From assembly GCA_022661535.1 (NCBI GenBank), contig JAKULF010000008.1, positions 2,170,001 through 2,234,000 of the forward strand: a stretch of DNA of 64,000 nt, given 5' to 3'. Positions 49,780-60,739 of this stretch are shown piece after piece. A program made the translations under genes and the position numbers. Every line of letters begins with the position of its first letter. The stretch's first letter is position 1. This stretch comes from Eutypa lata. Lineage: Eukaryota > Ascomycota > Sordariomycetes > Xylariales > Diatrypaceae. Under the pieces are notes generated by a model, which saw nothing but the letters and a program-made list of their open reading frames with translations, ran no database searches and was not told the DNA's origin.

Positions 49780-50812
49780 AAAATTTTATTAATTATTACG
49801 ATATAAAAAAGTACGGCTTTTCGCAAGCTTTAAAAACTTTTTTTTAATCTTTAAAATTAATAAAATTTTACTTTATAAGTTATAATTTATTACATTAAAT
49901 TTAAAGAATTTAATCGAAAAATTAAAGTATAAATTATTAATAATAATAAAGTTATTTAAATTATCGTAATATTTACTTTTACTTATAAACTTTATAATAA
50001 ATTATATATTATAATAATTTAAATATTTAAAAGATTTAAAAAATTTAAATTATAAAATTTAAATCTTTTTGTTTTTTCTTTAAAATTTAAACCTTAAGTT
50101 TTATAAATTTATTATTACGTATTACGAATTTTATAAATTTAATTATTATATTATAAACTTTTTACATTAATTATTATATATAAATTTTTTATTTAACTTT
50201 ATATATATAATTAATTTTACGTTTATATATAAGTTTAATTAATTTATAATTAAATTAATTAATTAAAAGTTAAATAAATAATTAAAGTTATTATTATTTA
50301 ATTATATTACTTAATTATATTATTTTAAAAATCCTTAAATAATTAAAGCTTTAAAGTTATAATTTATAAGTTTATAAATTTAAAATATAATTAATAAATA
50401 ATTAATAAGTTTATAAGTTATAAATTTATAAATTATAAATTTATAAGTTTAAAAATTATAAAGTAAATTTATAAATTTATAAATTTAAAAATTATAAATT
50501 TAAAAGTTATAAGTTTAAAAGTTATAAGTTATAAATAATTAAAGTTAAGTAACTTATAAAACTTAAAAAATACATTTAATTAAAATATTAATTTTTTTTT
50601 AAAATTAATTAAAAAATTAACGTTATTTTAATTTTAAATTAAAAGCTATTAATTAAATTTTAACTTATTTAACTTTTTTATTAATACGAAATTAATTAAT
50701 CGTAAAAAAGTATTTTTTATTAATTATTAAAAAATATTAATTTTGTTTTTATTTCGAATTTTACAATTAATTTTTAAATAACTTAAAATAAAAAATCTTT
50801 TAAATTTAATTA
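49780..50812 (+). repeat. 1-kb direct repeat, copy 2
   Basis: Continuous copy of the repeat whose first copy is split (46462-47065 plus 48905-49285). It keeps AAAAAAGTACGGCTTTTCGC at its left end. With only 495 bp between copies it could be a tandem duplication or a pair of nested long terminal repeats. Confidence 0.7.
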
Positions 50813-51621
50813 TTATTATTTATATAAAATTTATTAATAACGATTATTTTTTAAATTATAAATTTATATATAATTATAATTAATTATTATTTATTTATTT
50901 AATTTAAATTAATAAAAAAATAATAAATTTTAAATAAATAAACATTATATTAAAGTTTATTAATTTATATAAATTATCGATAAAATTATTAAGTTTTTAA
51001 ACGTTAATAATAAATTTTAAATCGTTAATATTTTAATATAATTTAATTAAATTAAACTTTAATTAAATAATATTAATAATAATATTTATTATATTAAAAC
51101 GTTAATAATTAATATAATAATTCGTATAAATATAATTTTTATTAAAAAATTAATAATAAAGTTTTTTAATAAAAATTAAATATATAAATAATAAAACTTT
51201 AAAATTATTAATTTTAATTTATAAACGATTTAAAAAAATTTATTAAATTCTTTAAAAACGTTAATTATTCGTTATTTTATCGATATTATTATAAACGTTA
51301 TATAAAACTTATTTTTATTTAATTAAAATTTTTAAAAACTTTAATTAATGTTTTAAATTATTTATTTATACGTTTAATGTATTTTAATTAAAAAATAATA
51401 AAATAATTTATTTAATATTTAAATTTTAATTAAATAAATAATTTATTTAATATTAATATTTATATTAAAAAAACGAAAAAATTTATTAAAATAATTATAA
51501 AATATTTTTAAAATTTAATAAATTTAATAAAATTTATTATATTTTATTTATATTATAAAATTTTAAAAAATTAAAAATTTAAAAAATATATTATAATAAT
51601 TTTAACTTTAAATATTAAAAA

Positions 51622-51820
51622 TAAAAAAACTTATTACGTAATTTTAAACATTTAAAAAGTATATAATAATAATTAATATTTTTAAATTATTTATATATAA
51701 ATAAAATATATTTTTTAAAAAAGATTTTTATTATAAATATTTTTTTATTTTTTAATTATTTAATTATTATTATAATTATTTAATTTATACGTATTATTTA
51801 AAATAAATCGTAATAATTAT
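51622..51820 (-). repeat. four-copy repeat R4 (inverted)
   Basis: Reverse complement of R1/R2. Begins TTATTACGTAATTTTAAACA and ends TATTTAAAATAAATCGTAAT. It retains the segment of about 30 bp (ATTTATACGTATTATTT) that R1 lacks. Confidence 0.65.
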
Positions 51821-52160
51821 AATTATAAAAAATTAAAATATATTTAAATAATAATATATATTTAAAACGTTATATAAAATTTTATAAAATATAAATTTAT
51901 TAATAAATTTATTAAGAATTTATATAATAAATTATTAATATAAGCTTTTTAAATTTTAAATATTATTTTATAAAATTTAAATAATAAAATAATATAATTT
52001 TAAATTAAATTTTATTTAATTATACAATAAAGTATTTTATATAATTTGCCTTTTTTTATAAAAGTATGTTAATTAATTAAATATAAATTATTAAAATACA
52101 GGCTTTTGTATGGGAAATGGATGGGCGTTAATGAAGGTGTGCGTTGAAGGGGTGGTTGAC

Positions 52161-53376
52161 TTACCAGTCATCTTCAACGGGTTCGGTGAACAGCACACCA
52201 TTTCCAGACAGAAAGAGGAGGGTTGTATCAGCATCCGTTCTCTGCAGCTCCTTAATAGGGATAAAGGTGGCAGGATGCTTGTATCCTCCATTGAAGACCC
52301 ACGATGCGTATTCCCTGATATTTGTGTGAGCTTCATCAGGCAAGGGGTACAGACGTAGGGTTAAGGAGGAAGTGTTAGGACTACACACTGTAATAGATAA
52401 TCAAAATTAGTCGCTTCACCACGGCCAAATATATATTGAGACTCTATAGACTTCGCCTGGTTCGTAAAGGTGAGCTTTCCAGATGCCTTAAAAGAAGTTC
52501 CGTAGTCGTACAGGGTGTAATTTCTGTTTTGCTCTTCGTATTGGTGAGTGAATCCCGTCGTCGTGAGAGCACCACAATGTAGAACTCTTCTCATAAAAAT
52601 CCGGTCGTCGGGAGGCGCGTTAACGCCGAAGTGGTCGTGACTACTAAGATACCCGGTGTCGAGAATGAGGTTCGAGGTATATTTGATCGACAGACACGGG
52701 TCTGAAATGGACATTGTGCTGTGTCATTGATAAACAGGGGAATTCGTTCCGTTACAAAAGCCTTGCAGTCTATTAAACCAGAAGAACCTGTAGAGTAGCA
52801 CTGTTGGACGTAGTTCTGGGCATTGTTTACGAGCTGAGCAAAGTACGACGCCATCTCCACTGGGAGAGAGGAGCCATTGCTCACAAGTGTGCCGCAGTTG
52901 ACACCGTCGAGAAGGACTTCGTTACCAACTGACGAGGATATCTGGGAAGAGAAGCCTCCCGCCAGTGTGAAGGCAGCAACACAGAGAAGTGCTGTGAGCG
53001 CAGCTGGTAAGATCTTGATTAAAGATCAGGGCGAGCGGCGCCATGCCCATAACAACTGCACCAGCTTGAGAAGACCGGTATCAGGGGACCCGCCATTGCG
53101 AAGGATGACCTGCCACTGGTGATGAAGTGTATCTCTTGGTTGAATGGTCGAGTAATTCCGATGGAATATCAAGCAAACAATAGACCAAAAGCGAGAACCC
53201 ACGAATGCAACAAAAAAGGCGGTAAAAGCAATCAGTAGATCACCTTGCTGTCGGGAGAGGGTGAGAGTCTTTCCGAGAACGGAGCCTCGTGACCAGTTGG
53301 TCCAAAGTCCAAGGTAAACTTTGTATTTTAGGGTCTGCTCTGCCGTCGACCAAGTCACTTTCTGTAGGATGTCCAT
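52161..53376 (-). pseudogene. truncated multi-pass membrane protein gene at the island edge
   Basis: Read from ATG 53376 on the minus strand: LGLWTNWSRGSVLGKTLTLS, a membrane helix around LLIAFTAFFVAFVGSRFW, then HHQWQVILRNGG and WAWRRSP. This order is that of a widespread uncharacterised fungal membrane-protein family. A TGA (53026-53028) interrupts, but the same frame continues with a second helix (ILPAALTALLCVAAFTLAGG), SSVGNEVLLDGVNCGTL and a Cys-rich extracellular part (CPFQTRVCRSN). The frame then shifts near 52670 to reach LILDTGYLSSHDHFGVNAPP, and again near 52388 to reach HPATFIPIKELQRTD and EPVEDDW. After DDW a GTAAGT donor opens into the AT-rich island and no downstream exon is found. 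The TGA is one C-to-T change from CGA (Arg). The gene is broken three times and has lost its 3' end. Function of the family is unknown. Confidence 0.7.
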
Positions 53377-55656
53377 GTCCGCTGTAAGAGTCTTTGGCGA
53401 CGCGATGGAAGGAGCACTTTGGAAGCACGTTTAGAAAGTGGACTAATTAGAGGAAATCGCGATGCGTCTATTGTCGACATGACATATATTACATTGAGAA
53501 GGGCTTATATCATGTCCACAACGAAGATACCCAACATTATCAAGAGGATAGGCGAATACCCATTGGATTCCATACTAAGTGACCGGCCTTCAGCTGGAAG
53601 ACTCTACATCTATATATAGACAATATGCGTGGGGTGGTCATGCCCCTATTCTGTTAAACATTGTCCTTGCCTACAAGCGACGCATTGGGTTGCAGAGCTA
53701 TATATATATTTAGGATACGAAGCTAGATATGCCATTGTATTGGGCTGGTGAGATTTGAATTGGGTTGCATCAAAGGATCAAGGATCTCGCACAGGCCGCG
53801 TGTGTACCAAGAGTAGGGTTTCTGGTGATCATCGCCCTCCATTTATTCAGCTGTAACTAGTATCTCGGAGCTGGACGGTAGTTTCAGGATATACGGGAGG
53901 TGGGTGGGGTCGATGAAGCGATTGATATTGTAGATTCAACCATTGGGCAGCTGGAATACTTGAATCCGAGTTATTCGGTGAATGCCGTCAATCATAATTA
54001 ATTTGGCTGCAACCAAGTCGTCATAACTCGTGGCAAACCCCCCTGGCCCCCAAGGTATCCATCCTCTTGATGTCAGGCTTACTGCAAGGCTGTCGTGTTC
54101 TCCTTTGCAACATTGGTTACGGTGCATTAATGCTTCCAAGTAAGTAATGAGAGTGAACACACCAATCCACAACCTTTTCCAAAGTCGTTACATCATAGTA
54201 AAATTTATAGGAGCTGTACACCCAATAAAGGACGGTTCAACGAACCAATAAGGTCAATACAAATTAGTCTGTCTCCCACAATGCTGATTCCAGCCCTAGA
54301 ACCAATCATTACCAATATAAAACGGGTTCTTACCTGCTCATAAAAGGTTTCGAGCATCCTGGACTGCTTATTGTATGATTCTAGTGTCATCATTCTAGCC
54401 ATGAAGTGAGATTATTGCGTAGGCGACGATGAATATAAAGACACTGGGGTATTACAATAGAAAGCGGAGAGACAAGAAGCAGAAAGGCAATTTGCAATAC
54501 TGTCAGTGCTAAAACTATGTTTTTAAAACAAAACCCTGGTTAAGATGTCAATATACTAGATACTATGGCACCTCTATAGTCTGCGGCTATATCACCTAAT
54601 GCCAAAAATGTCCCATGAGTAAGTATCTTAGCGTGCGCAATTTCGAGCTTTGTGACTAATCTAGAACCTGCAAAACTAGACTAGTTGAGGACTCTTACGA
54701 AGTGAACTGAGTCATATAAAACGTCGAGGCACCGAATAGTTAAAAAGAAAAATGAACAACGTCGGTGGGGATATTTTTAAAGAATAGTTATAGTTGATAG
54801 ATAACTGTTTGTGTGCCTAGGTATGGACCTTGGCAGTACACTGACAAGTGCTGATACATTGTATCGTGGGCTCACTAAGGAGCGTTCTCCAGTCGAATTG
54901 CATGATATTAAATATTGCTCTTTCCCCCTTAGCCGAGTGGAAGCTTTCAGATCTTTCATAAACTACTAACTAGGCGTATTATATATGCTCATTCTAGATG
55001 TTTAGATGGCTCACAGTCTTCTTGAAATAAGCAAACTACAGTACCGAAGACCCGGTATTGAGGCTTAGGTGTTATTAGGTAATAAATCTGCCTCGGGGCG
55101 TCTTGATTTGATGCCTCCTCTCACTAAGCACACTATGGGATAATGAGGCAGTAGTGTTAATCTGAGAGCTTTGGTTAGCTGAGACACGATAGCAGTTTTT
55201 CTTTTACCATTGGGTGCCCAGGATAATTTGCTCTATTGTCGCTCTTCGGGCATTGCAGATACTGTAACCTAACAGGAGGGGTATGTAAAACAATTTTGGC
55301 GATGGGCTCTTCTGGCGGAAGTTTTTCTTATCGTTAAGCCCATGTATTTTTTTCAGGACTGACAGTTGATTTACACTAGATCCGCAAGTAAATCTCGGTA
55401 AGCTTATATTTATAACGCTTATAAAAGACATTTAGGTAGTGAAAATCTTTGTTTCCTAAGGGGTAGTGAGAATATTGCGGTAAAATCAGCCTATCGACTA
55501 TGATGGCAGTCTATGGGCCCTAAAATTGAAAAGGGAGAACAATTTCAAAGAATTCCTAGAGGTAGTTATTGTGCTAATATGGGATAAAGCTACATCAGCT
55601 GAATTGTTGAGATAAAACAGAAACCGAACCGCTTTCTAATCACAGGAAGGGTTCTA
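53377..55656. other. gene-poor shoulder of the island
   Basis: About 2.3 kb of moderately AT-rich sequence next to the island. The only hint of coding is on the minus strand at about 53936-54402, listed separately. No RNA gene seen. Confidence 0.5.
53936..54402 (-). pseudogene. possible gene remnant
   Basis: A minus-strand ATG frame (54402) encodes MARMMTLESYNKQSRMLETF and then meets a good GTAAGA donor. A second frame, 54172-53936, gives VFTLITYLEALMHRNQCC and a Trp/Gly-rich end, with protein-like composition. I could not join the two in frame with a convincing acceptor. No family recognised. It may be a decayed gene on the island shoulder or chance. Confidence 0.2.
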
Positions 55657-56526
55657 CTATATGCGGCTGTCCCTATAGTCCTCGATCGCTTGCAATGCCT
55701 CTTTCTTCCTGTAATTAGGCCCTGGCCATCCAAACTTGCGATAGAGTTGACGGACCCATTTGATATCTAAACCCGTCCCGTAATATTCCCCTCGAGCGAG
55801 GAGATCAACAGACTCTAAGCGACTACATTCATTCGGCTCCTCTTCCTCTATCTCGCCGTGCTCATCCCCTGGTACTGGGACGTACGTTAGGTCTCGGTAT
55901 TTCCCCTTGAGCTCTTCAAAGTGCCCTTCAATGTCTCCTTCGTTGACCGTGTCAATTCTGACGATATCGACAATCAAATCACACGTCACTGTGTCAAAAT
56001 ACCAGCTGTGTCCCCCGCTCTCGTAGCCATGAGTGAGCTGGATGAACCGTTCCCAAGCTGCGGATTTATCCCCAAGCACATGGTCTAGATAATCGTCACG
56101 CCGGCTATAATAGCCAGACGAGTAGTCCATAGGCTCGCACTTGTACTCGAGGTTGTTCATGTTGTCGCCGTGCTGATAGTGCGTGATATACGGTAAGTGG
56201 CGTACGATGTCGAGCACGAAGTCCCCGGCGGGTCGGGAGGAGCCCCGTTCCACGTCGGGCCAGCCATGTTTGGGCGGGCGACGAAGAGCTGACTCGTCAA
56301 TGTAGAAAGAGGTTAAAAACGAGTAATAATCGTCAACGATGGCAACAATCCTATCACGGCATCCGACGCGGATCCTGGTCTCGTTCGCAAGGTAGATAGT
56401 GTTCATTTCGCGACATGTCTGCCGTAGTTGGATGGCGGACCATAAATCTGGCAGTTCTTGGAATATCTTGACCTTCAGCTCGACTGCAATGCTTGCGAGA
56501 CTTGCAATATCTCTGTGATGTGCCAT
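55657..56526 (-). CDS. F-box-like protein, 289 residues
   Basis: Single-exon minus-strand gene from ATG 56526. Residues 9-50 (LASIAVELKVKIFQELPDL followed by SAIQLRQTCREMN) are an F-box: Pro replaced by Ala in the usual LPxEL, then the I-F-x-x-L core and the Leu-x-x-Cys helix. The rest has no recognised repeat domain; it is rich in Tyr and Asp/Glu, with an acidic run EIEEEEPNE near residue 230. Likely a substrate receptor for an SCF ubiquitin ligase. It is not a close copy of the F-box-like gene at 16244-17138. The intact frame shows that damage from the island does not reach this far. Confidence 0.75.
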   Translation of the reverse strand: MAHHRDIASLASIAVELKVKIFQELPDLWSAIQLRQTCREMNTIYLANETRIRVGCRDRIVAIVDDYYSFLTSFYIDESALRRPPKHGWPDVERGSSRPAGDFVLDIVRHLPYITHYQHGDNMNNLEYKCEPMDYSSGYYSRRDDYLDHVLGDKSAAWERFIQLTHGYESGGHSWYFDTVTCDLIVDIVRIDTVNEGDIEGHFEELKGKYRDLTYVPVPGDEHGEIEEEEPNECSRLESVDLLARGEYYGTGLDIKWVRQLYRKFGWPGPNYRKKEALQAIEDYRDSRI

Positions 56527-57081
56527 GTTGTTCGTAACGCAAAGGGGGAGTTGATGTTTCTAGGGAACACAGCGTGGTGATATTTAATACCCCTCTAGGT
56601 CAAATGGCAAATATGTAGGCAGAAGGGGTTTGTAATGGAAGTGTTTGCTGCCTGGCCTGGGGCAGTCTCCATATTACTATTTAAGGTATTTCCAGTGTAG
56701 GACCAACATCACAAACTTGTGGCGCAGGGATGAACCTAAATAGGAAATTGAAATAACTCATTATATGAATTGTAGACGATGCCTATCTTCTGTTAGGATT
56801 AATATGTGATTCTGATCTCATGATAATTTAACGTGGGGATAGATTGAACATATTGAATTCCAAGCATACAGAACCTAATTGTAATAAATGGAAAGTCATA
56901 GAGGAATGGCGATATAATTATGATCTACAAATCTTAGAAAACTATAGCCTTTATTATATATGTTTCTAGAAGGATTTGATAAAATTCCGCGGCCTAAAGG
57001 TTTAAGAACATATACCGTGTAGGGAGTAGCATAGAGCAAATGGTCAATATAATGTATATCAACTTTCATACCCTATACTTC
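56527..57081. other. intergenic region, nothing recognised
   Basis: About 555 bp between two minus-strand genes, AT-rich in its middle. No gene supported. Confidence 0.5.
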
Positions 57082-58434
57082 TCATGAGCCTGCCATTCCC
57101 ACCAAACTGCCATACTTGAGGGAGTTCAGGGTTGCTGCGTGCTGGTTATTTGCAGGTGAGACGGCTACTATCATGGCCGAAGCACCATCTCCACAGCCCA
57201 GGAAATGTTCACGTAGGACCATTGTCAACGGCGATGATCGGAAAGGGATTCTGGATTGATTGGTCGACCAGGCACGGATGACTTCCTTCAGAGCGAGCAG
57301 GTCAGTGTTGATTTGACGGCCTTCCTGCCGCTCTTGAGGAGTTTGCTTCATAGTGAGTGCCTGGGCGCCTTTTTCATGTTGATACTCCGAACCGGCAAGG
57401 TCAACAAAAACCATCTTCGCACCTACACACTGGGCTTTGCTGGACGACAATATGGTGTTGATATGCTCCTCGGCAGCGGCAACACGCGCTTCGTATTGGG
57501 CCTTCTCGGCTTCGGCTTCGTCAATGCGTTTCTGGTTGACTTGATACTCCGGGTTAGGCTCCCAAGTGCCATCAGCATTGCGAACGACACCCTTCGTTTG
57601 CTCTTCGATGCTGATATCAGTTGCTCGCTTACCGACTGGTACTAACTCCGATTCTCGGTCGACTAAAGCTTCTCGCGCTTCCATAAGCTCCCTATTTATG
57701 ACCTCGAGCTTTAGGACCGCATGGGTTCTCGAGCTTTGGTCATGCACGCTTGATGATCCCATGGCACGCTTTCCAAGGCTCTGCCTCAATTCCTCCCTCA
57801 AAGCTTCGTATGTCCAGCATGGTCGTTGGGCGAGAGGACGCACCCGAACCTTGCCGCCTTCGAGAAGCTCAGTCCGACCCCGAATATGTGTCTTCCCATC
57901 CGGGCCTTCTCGAATGTGACACTCGGTGCGTCCATTTAGTAGGTCAAACGCAATGTTCTTTCGCAGCTCAAAAAGGCTAAAGCCGATCCCAAAACCGGGC
58001 TTACCGTCGCCTTGGTTTGAAGTATCCAATGCCTCGAACAATTTTCGGCTAGCGGCAAGACACAGTCCAAGATTGCGATCATTCTCGAAGTCGTATCCGA
58101 TGATCGTGTGAGTCTTGCCGCTCCCAGAGTGGCCGTACGCGAAGAAATTGCAGCTGCTCCCCGCAAGTACCTGGGAAATGGCAGGCGATACAATGCTATC
58201 GTACACTCTCGCATTGTCATCGGCTTCGCTGAAAACAGCCTTGAAGGCGGGGGAGCTTGTCCAAGGTCGATCGTTTCCTGGGTTTTGGGTTTTCACTGAC
58301 ACGGACAGCAGTGAGCTGGACTTTGTAGTGACACTACTCTGCTGATTAATCTGGCCGTCGGTGGACTCAGACTCGTTTAGAGGCCGCCATCGCACATGCA
58401 CGTTGAGTTTCGTTTGGCGACTCTTGTTCGACAT
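57082..58434 (-). CDS. motor-only kinesin-like protein
   Basis: Single-exon minus-strand gene of 450 residues, essentially one kinesin motor domain. Near the N-terminus is VHVRWRPLNESE (family VxVRxRP). The P-loop is GHSGSGKT (101-108) instead of the usual GQTGSGKT; switch I is SSRTH (234-238) instead of SSRSH; switch II is DLAGSE (345-350). The end matches the motor core (LLALKEVIRA, IPFRSSPLTMVLREHF, MIVAVSPANN, LNSLKYGS), with wording nearest kinesin-13. The chain stops right after the core, so there is no neck, stalk or cargo tail. About 90 residues, rich in Glu, Ala and Arg, are inserted between switch I and switch II. All ATP-site residues needed for hydrolysis appear present. Movement or microtubule depolymerisation is possible; its role is unknown. 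Confidence 0.85.
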   Translation of the reverse strand: MSNKSRQTKLNVHVRWRPLNESESTDGQINQQSSVTTKSSSLLSVSVKTQNPGNDRPWTSSPAFKAVFSEADDNARVYDSIVSPAISQVLAGSSCNFFAYGHSGSGKTHTIIGYDFENDRNLGLCLAASRKLFEALDTSNQGDGKPGFGIGFSLFELRKNIAFDLLNGRTECHIREGPDGKTHIRGRTELLEGGKVRVRPLAQRPCWTYEALREELRQSLGKRAMGSSSVHDQSSRTHAVLKLEVINRELMEAREALVDRESELVPVGKRATDISIEEQTKGVVRNADGTWEPNPEYQVNQKRIDEAEAEKAQYEARVAAAEEHINTILSSSKAQCVGAKMVFVDLAGSEYQHEKGAQALTMKQTPQERQEGRQINTDLLALKEVIRAWSTNQSRIPFRSSPLTMVLREHFLGCGDGASAMIVAVSPANNQHAATLNSLKYGSLVGMAGS

Positions 58435-58879
58435 TATAACTAGTCTTTAAGCGTTTTGAATTTGTAGTTGGTCGTGTGTGAATGATCTGAAAGTTCGACT
58501 TGTTGAACGATCAAAACATTCAACTACTTACATAGTGCGAAAGGTCCCTCATCCACCTACCTAGGTATGGAAAGCAGGCAGCAACGGTAGTTAGCGCCAA
58601 GACGCCTGACTAGAACGCCATGCGTCCTTGCAAATCACTAGATTGACAGCAGAGCACCAGAGCAAATAGATGACTAGCTTCAAGTAGGGCTAGTTTCGAT
58701 AGAGCGGAGAGCTTCCGTGTTAAAGCCCTCGGCGCATCCTCAATTCAAATCAAGTCTTATGGCTCATCTAAGACCATTACCCCGTGGACAATACATTGGA
58801 AACCCACGAAAATTTCCAGATATAGGATTCATCAAGCATTAATTAAGTTATGAACACGTAACAAATCACATACCGCTGT
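58435..58879. other. intergenic region, nothing recognised
   Basis: About 445 bp between two minus-strand genes, containing the presumed kinesin promoter and the FMP52-like terminator. An ACCTACCTAGGTA motif lies at about 58555-58567. Confidence 0.5.
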
Positions 58880-59644
58880 TCAGGACTTCCACTCATCCCT
58901 CCCGAGCCTGACTACGTCGGCCTGGCCCAGCAACCAGTACTTATCGGGTGCCTTGCCCTCCTGAGCTAGGATCATAGCGTGCACGACTGCTCGTCCTATG
59001 ACTTCGGCATCCTGGCCGAGGCCGTCCTGCCAGCCTTGGTAAATCCAACCTAGACTTCGGATGGCCGTGTTCAGCAGGGGCCCACCCGGATGATCCACTT
59101 CCCGCTTGCCTAAGATCGCGCCTGGCCTCATGACGATAGTTTGCTCGAATCCCATGTCCTTGATGGCCTCCTCTACGCCCTGCTTCATCCGCGAGTATGG
59201 AGCATACCCTCCCAGCAGACCGCGCGTACCGGCTGATGATACAAAGAGGTAGGTTTTGACGCCGGCGGCGCGCGCGGCTTTGGCAAGTTCGATGTTCACT
59301 GTAGAGGGAAGTGGGACTTAGCGCATGCATATCAAGATAGGATAGTGTATGGGCGGCTCACGATCGTGGTCTATCTTCCATTGGTCTGCGATGGTTCCAG
59401 CCTGAAATTTCGTCGTGCCAAGAGCAGATACCACAATAGAGGGCGTAGGAGATATGGTAGAGAGGGCCGTGGCCCATTTGCTGGTATCGGCTTCAATCTG
59501 CGCCGACAGCTTTGGCGATTCAGTCTTTGGCGGACGTCGCGAGATGGTATGAACCGCCTGGTACGTATCAACGGCAAGTAAAGTGGATAGAAGGTGCTGG
59601 CCGAGAAGGCCGGTGCTACCGAACAGCACTGCTGTGGACGCCAT
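58880..59644 (-). CDS. FMP52: FMP52-like NAD(P)-binding protein
   Basis: Two minus-strand exons (59644-59362, 59298-58880; 63-nt intron) give 233 residues. The start MASTAVLFGSTGLLGQHLL carries the Rossmann GSTGLLG at 9-15; TISRRPP follows the second strand, and DQWKIDHD continues over the splice junction into LNIELAKAARAAGVKTYLFV. SSAG and YSRMK match the SDR-type Ser and Tyr-x-x-x-Lys. This agrees with the fungal FMP52 family, atypical short-chain dehydrogenases located at the mitochondrial outer membrane or highly purified mitochondria in yeast; enzyme activity is not established. The longer in-frame start upstream was rejected because it adds a sequence unlike the family. Confidence 0.9.
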
Positions 59645-60739
59645 CACTAGATCTGGCCGTCTATAAGTATGTGGTAGACGTAGACGTATTTGGTAGACGA
59701 ATCTCTTATGTGGAAAGCCGAGCTGAGTCCGAAGTATGTAATTAGAACGCGAAACACTCTCTGGAATTCTTCTAAGCTGCAACACTTGGGGACATGGGTC
59801 CTTAAATACAGAACCCTCTACATCCCTTCGCCTAAGGCTGAAATCGGACCAATTGTCTGAGACATTATAGGTTTTTAGCATACGAACCGGCGACCTGTAG
59901 TGCCAATTTGTTTTGTGAAACGGCGCAATTGTTACAACCGCGGCCCGGTTGTCGTGACGTAGGGGATGAACACCTCCCTATGTAGGGAGTTACCTAACTA
60001 GCTGCCTAGGTACCGGAGTGGCCGTGACCCCACTGACTAAGACCCATATTTTCGGCGCTGAAATTTGTTATTAATAGCGCCCCTCCAGCTTTTCGTCGGC
60101 GTTAACGCCAGTCACCTGTTCAGGTTTATCTTTCTCGTACTCGCTATCTCCTCCCCCCTTTTGGCGAACTTGTATGTGTAAGAAGGTAGGCATATGGTAA
60201 TCTTCCAAGACAACTGTATACTTGATATTATATATATTCTACGACTGTGTCTATCGATGGATGATGTCGTTCTAAAGTTATTCATATAAGATTCGTGAAG
60301 TGTATGTTCCCCGTTGCTGTCTTCTCTGCTTCTTTCCTCCCGGCACAATCCTTCCTCCAATGTTAACATAGGTATTAGTACGCCACCTCACACCCTGATG
60401 CCAACTATAGAAAGCCACTGGGACATAACACAAAGTCGAATGCATTTTTGATCCGCTTCTCTACGAAAGGTTGAAGTATTTCATTTTATGTTATAAGTGC
60501 TAAGTCCAATCGGCTTTAGCAAAGCTGGATGGATAACTGGGGGTGTATATTTAAACTTCGGCATTAAGCCAGGTACACTAGACCTCTTCAATCACCGATA
60601 ACATGAGCATTCTTCATAGTGGGTATGAAGTTAGTCCTTTATGGTTATTCAATTCGACCGTTGATAAGTCTTTAATTGTATCGCCAGTTCGATCAAGGCG
60701 GTAGTAATATATGTCCCCTTCTTCGAATTTCTCTTGGAC
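59645..60739. other. intergenic region, nothing recognised
   Basis: About 1.1 kb between two minus-strand genes; no gene or RNA supported. Confidence 0.5.

Larger units (their letters stand above)
32040..52085. mobile_element. 20-kb AT-rich, RIP-mutated transposon nest
   Basis: Composition changes abruptly at both ends. Inside, G+C is very low: I counted 1 of 60 at 33001-33060 and 7 of 60 at 38461-38520. TpA is abundant; the few remaining cytosines sit mostly in CpG or before T, and CpA and CpC are rare. No open frame above about 60 codons survives on either strand in 20 kb. These are the marks of repeat-induced point mutation followed by continued C-to-T loss. Diverged direct and inverted repeats (listed separately) show that the original content was repetitive, most likely retroelements and DNA transposons. 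No protein domain can be read. Such blocks are normally heterochromatic. Confidence 0.9.

Noticed and set aside
32040..52085. Mitochondrial DNA insert or centromere core
   Set aside because: No mitochondrial gene, tRNA or intron ORF is readable, and diverged repeats with transition differences fit RIP better. Twenty kb is small for a filamentous-fungal centromere, but I cannot exclude that it is part of one.
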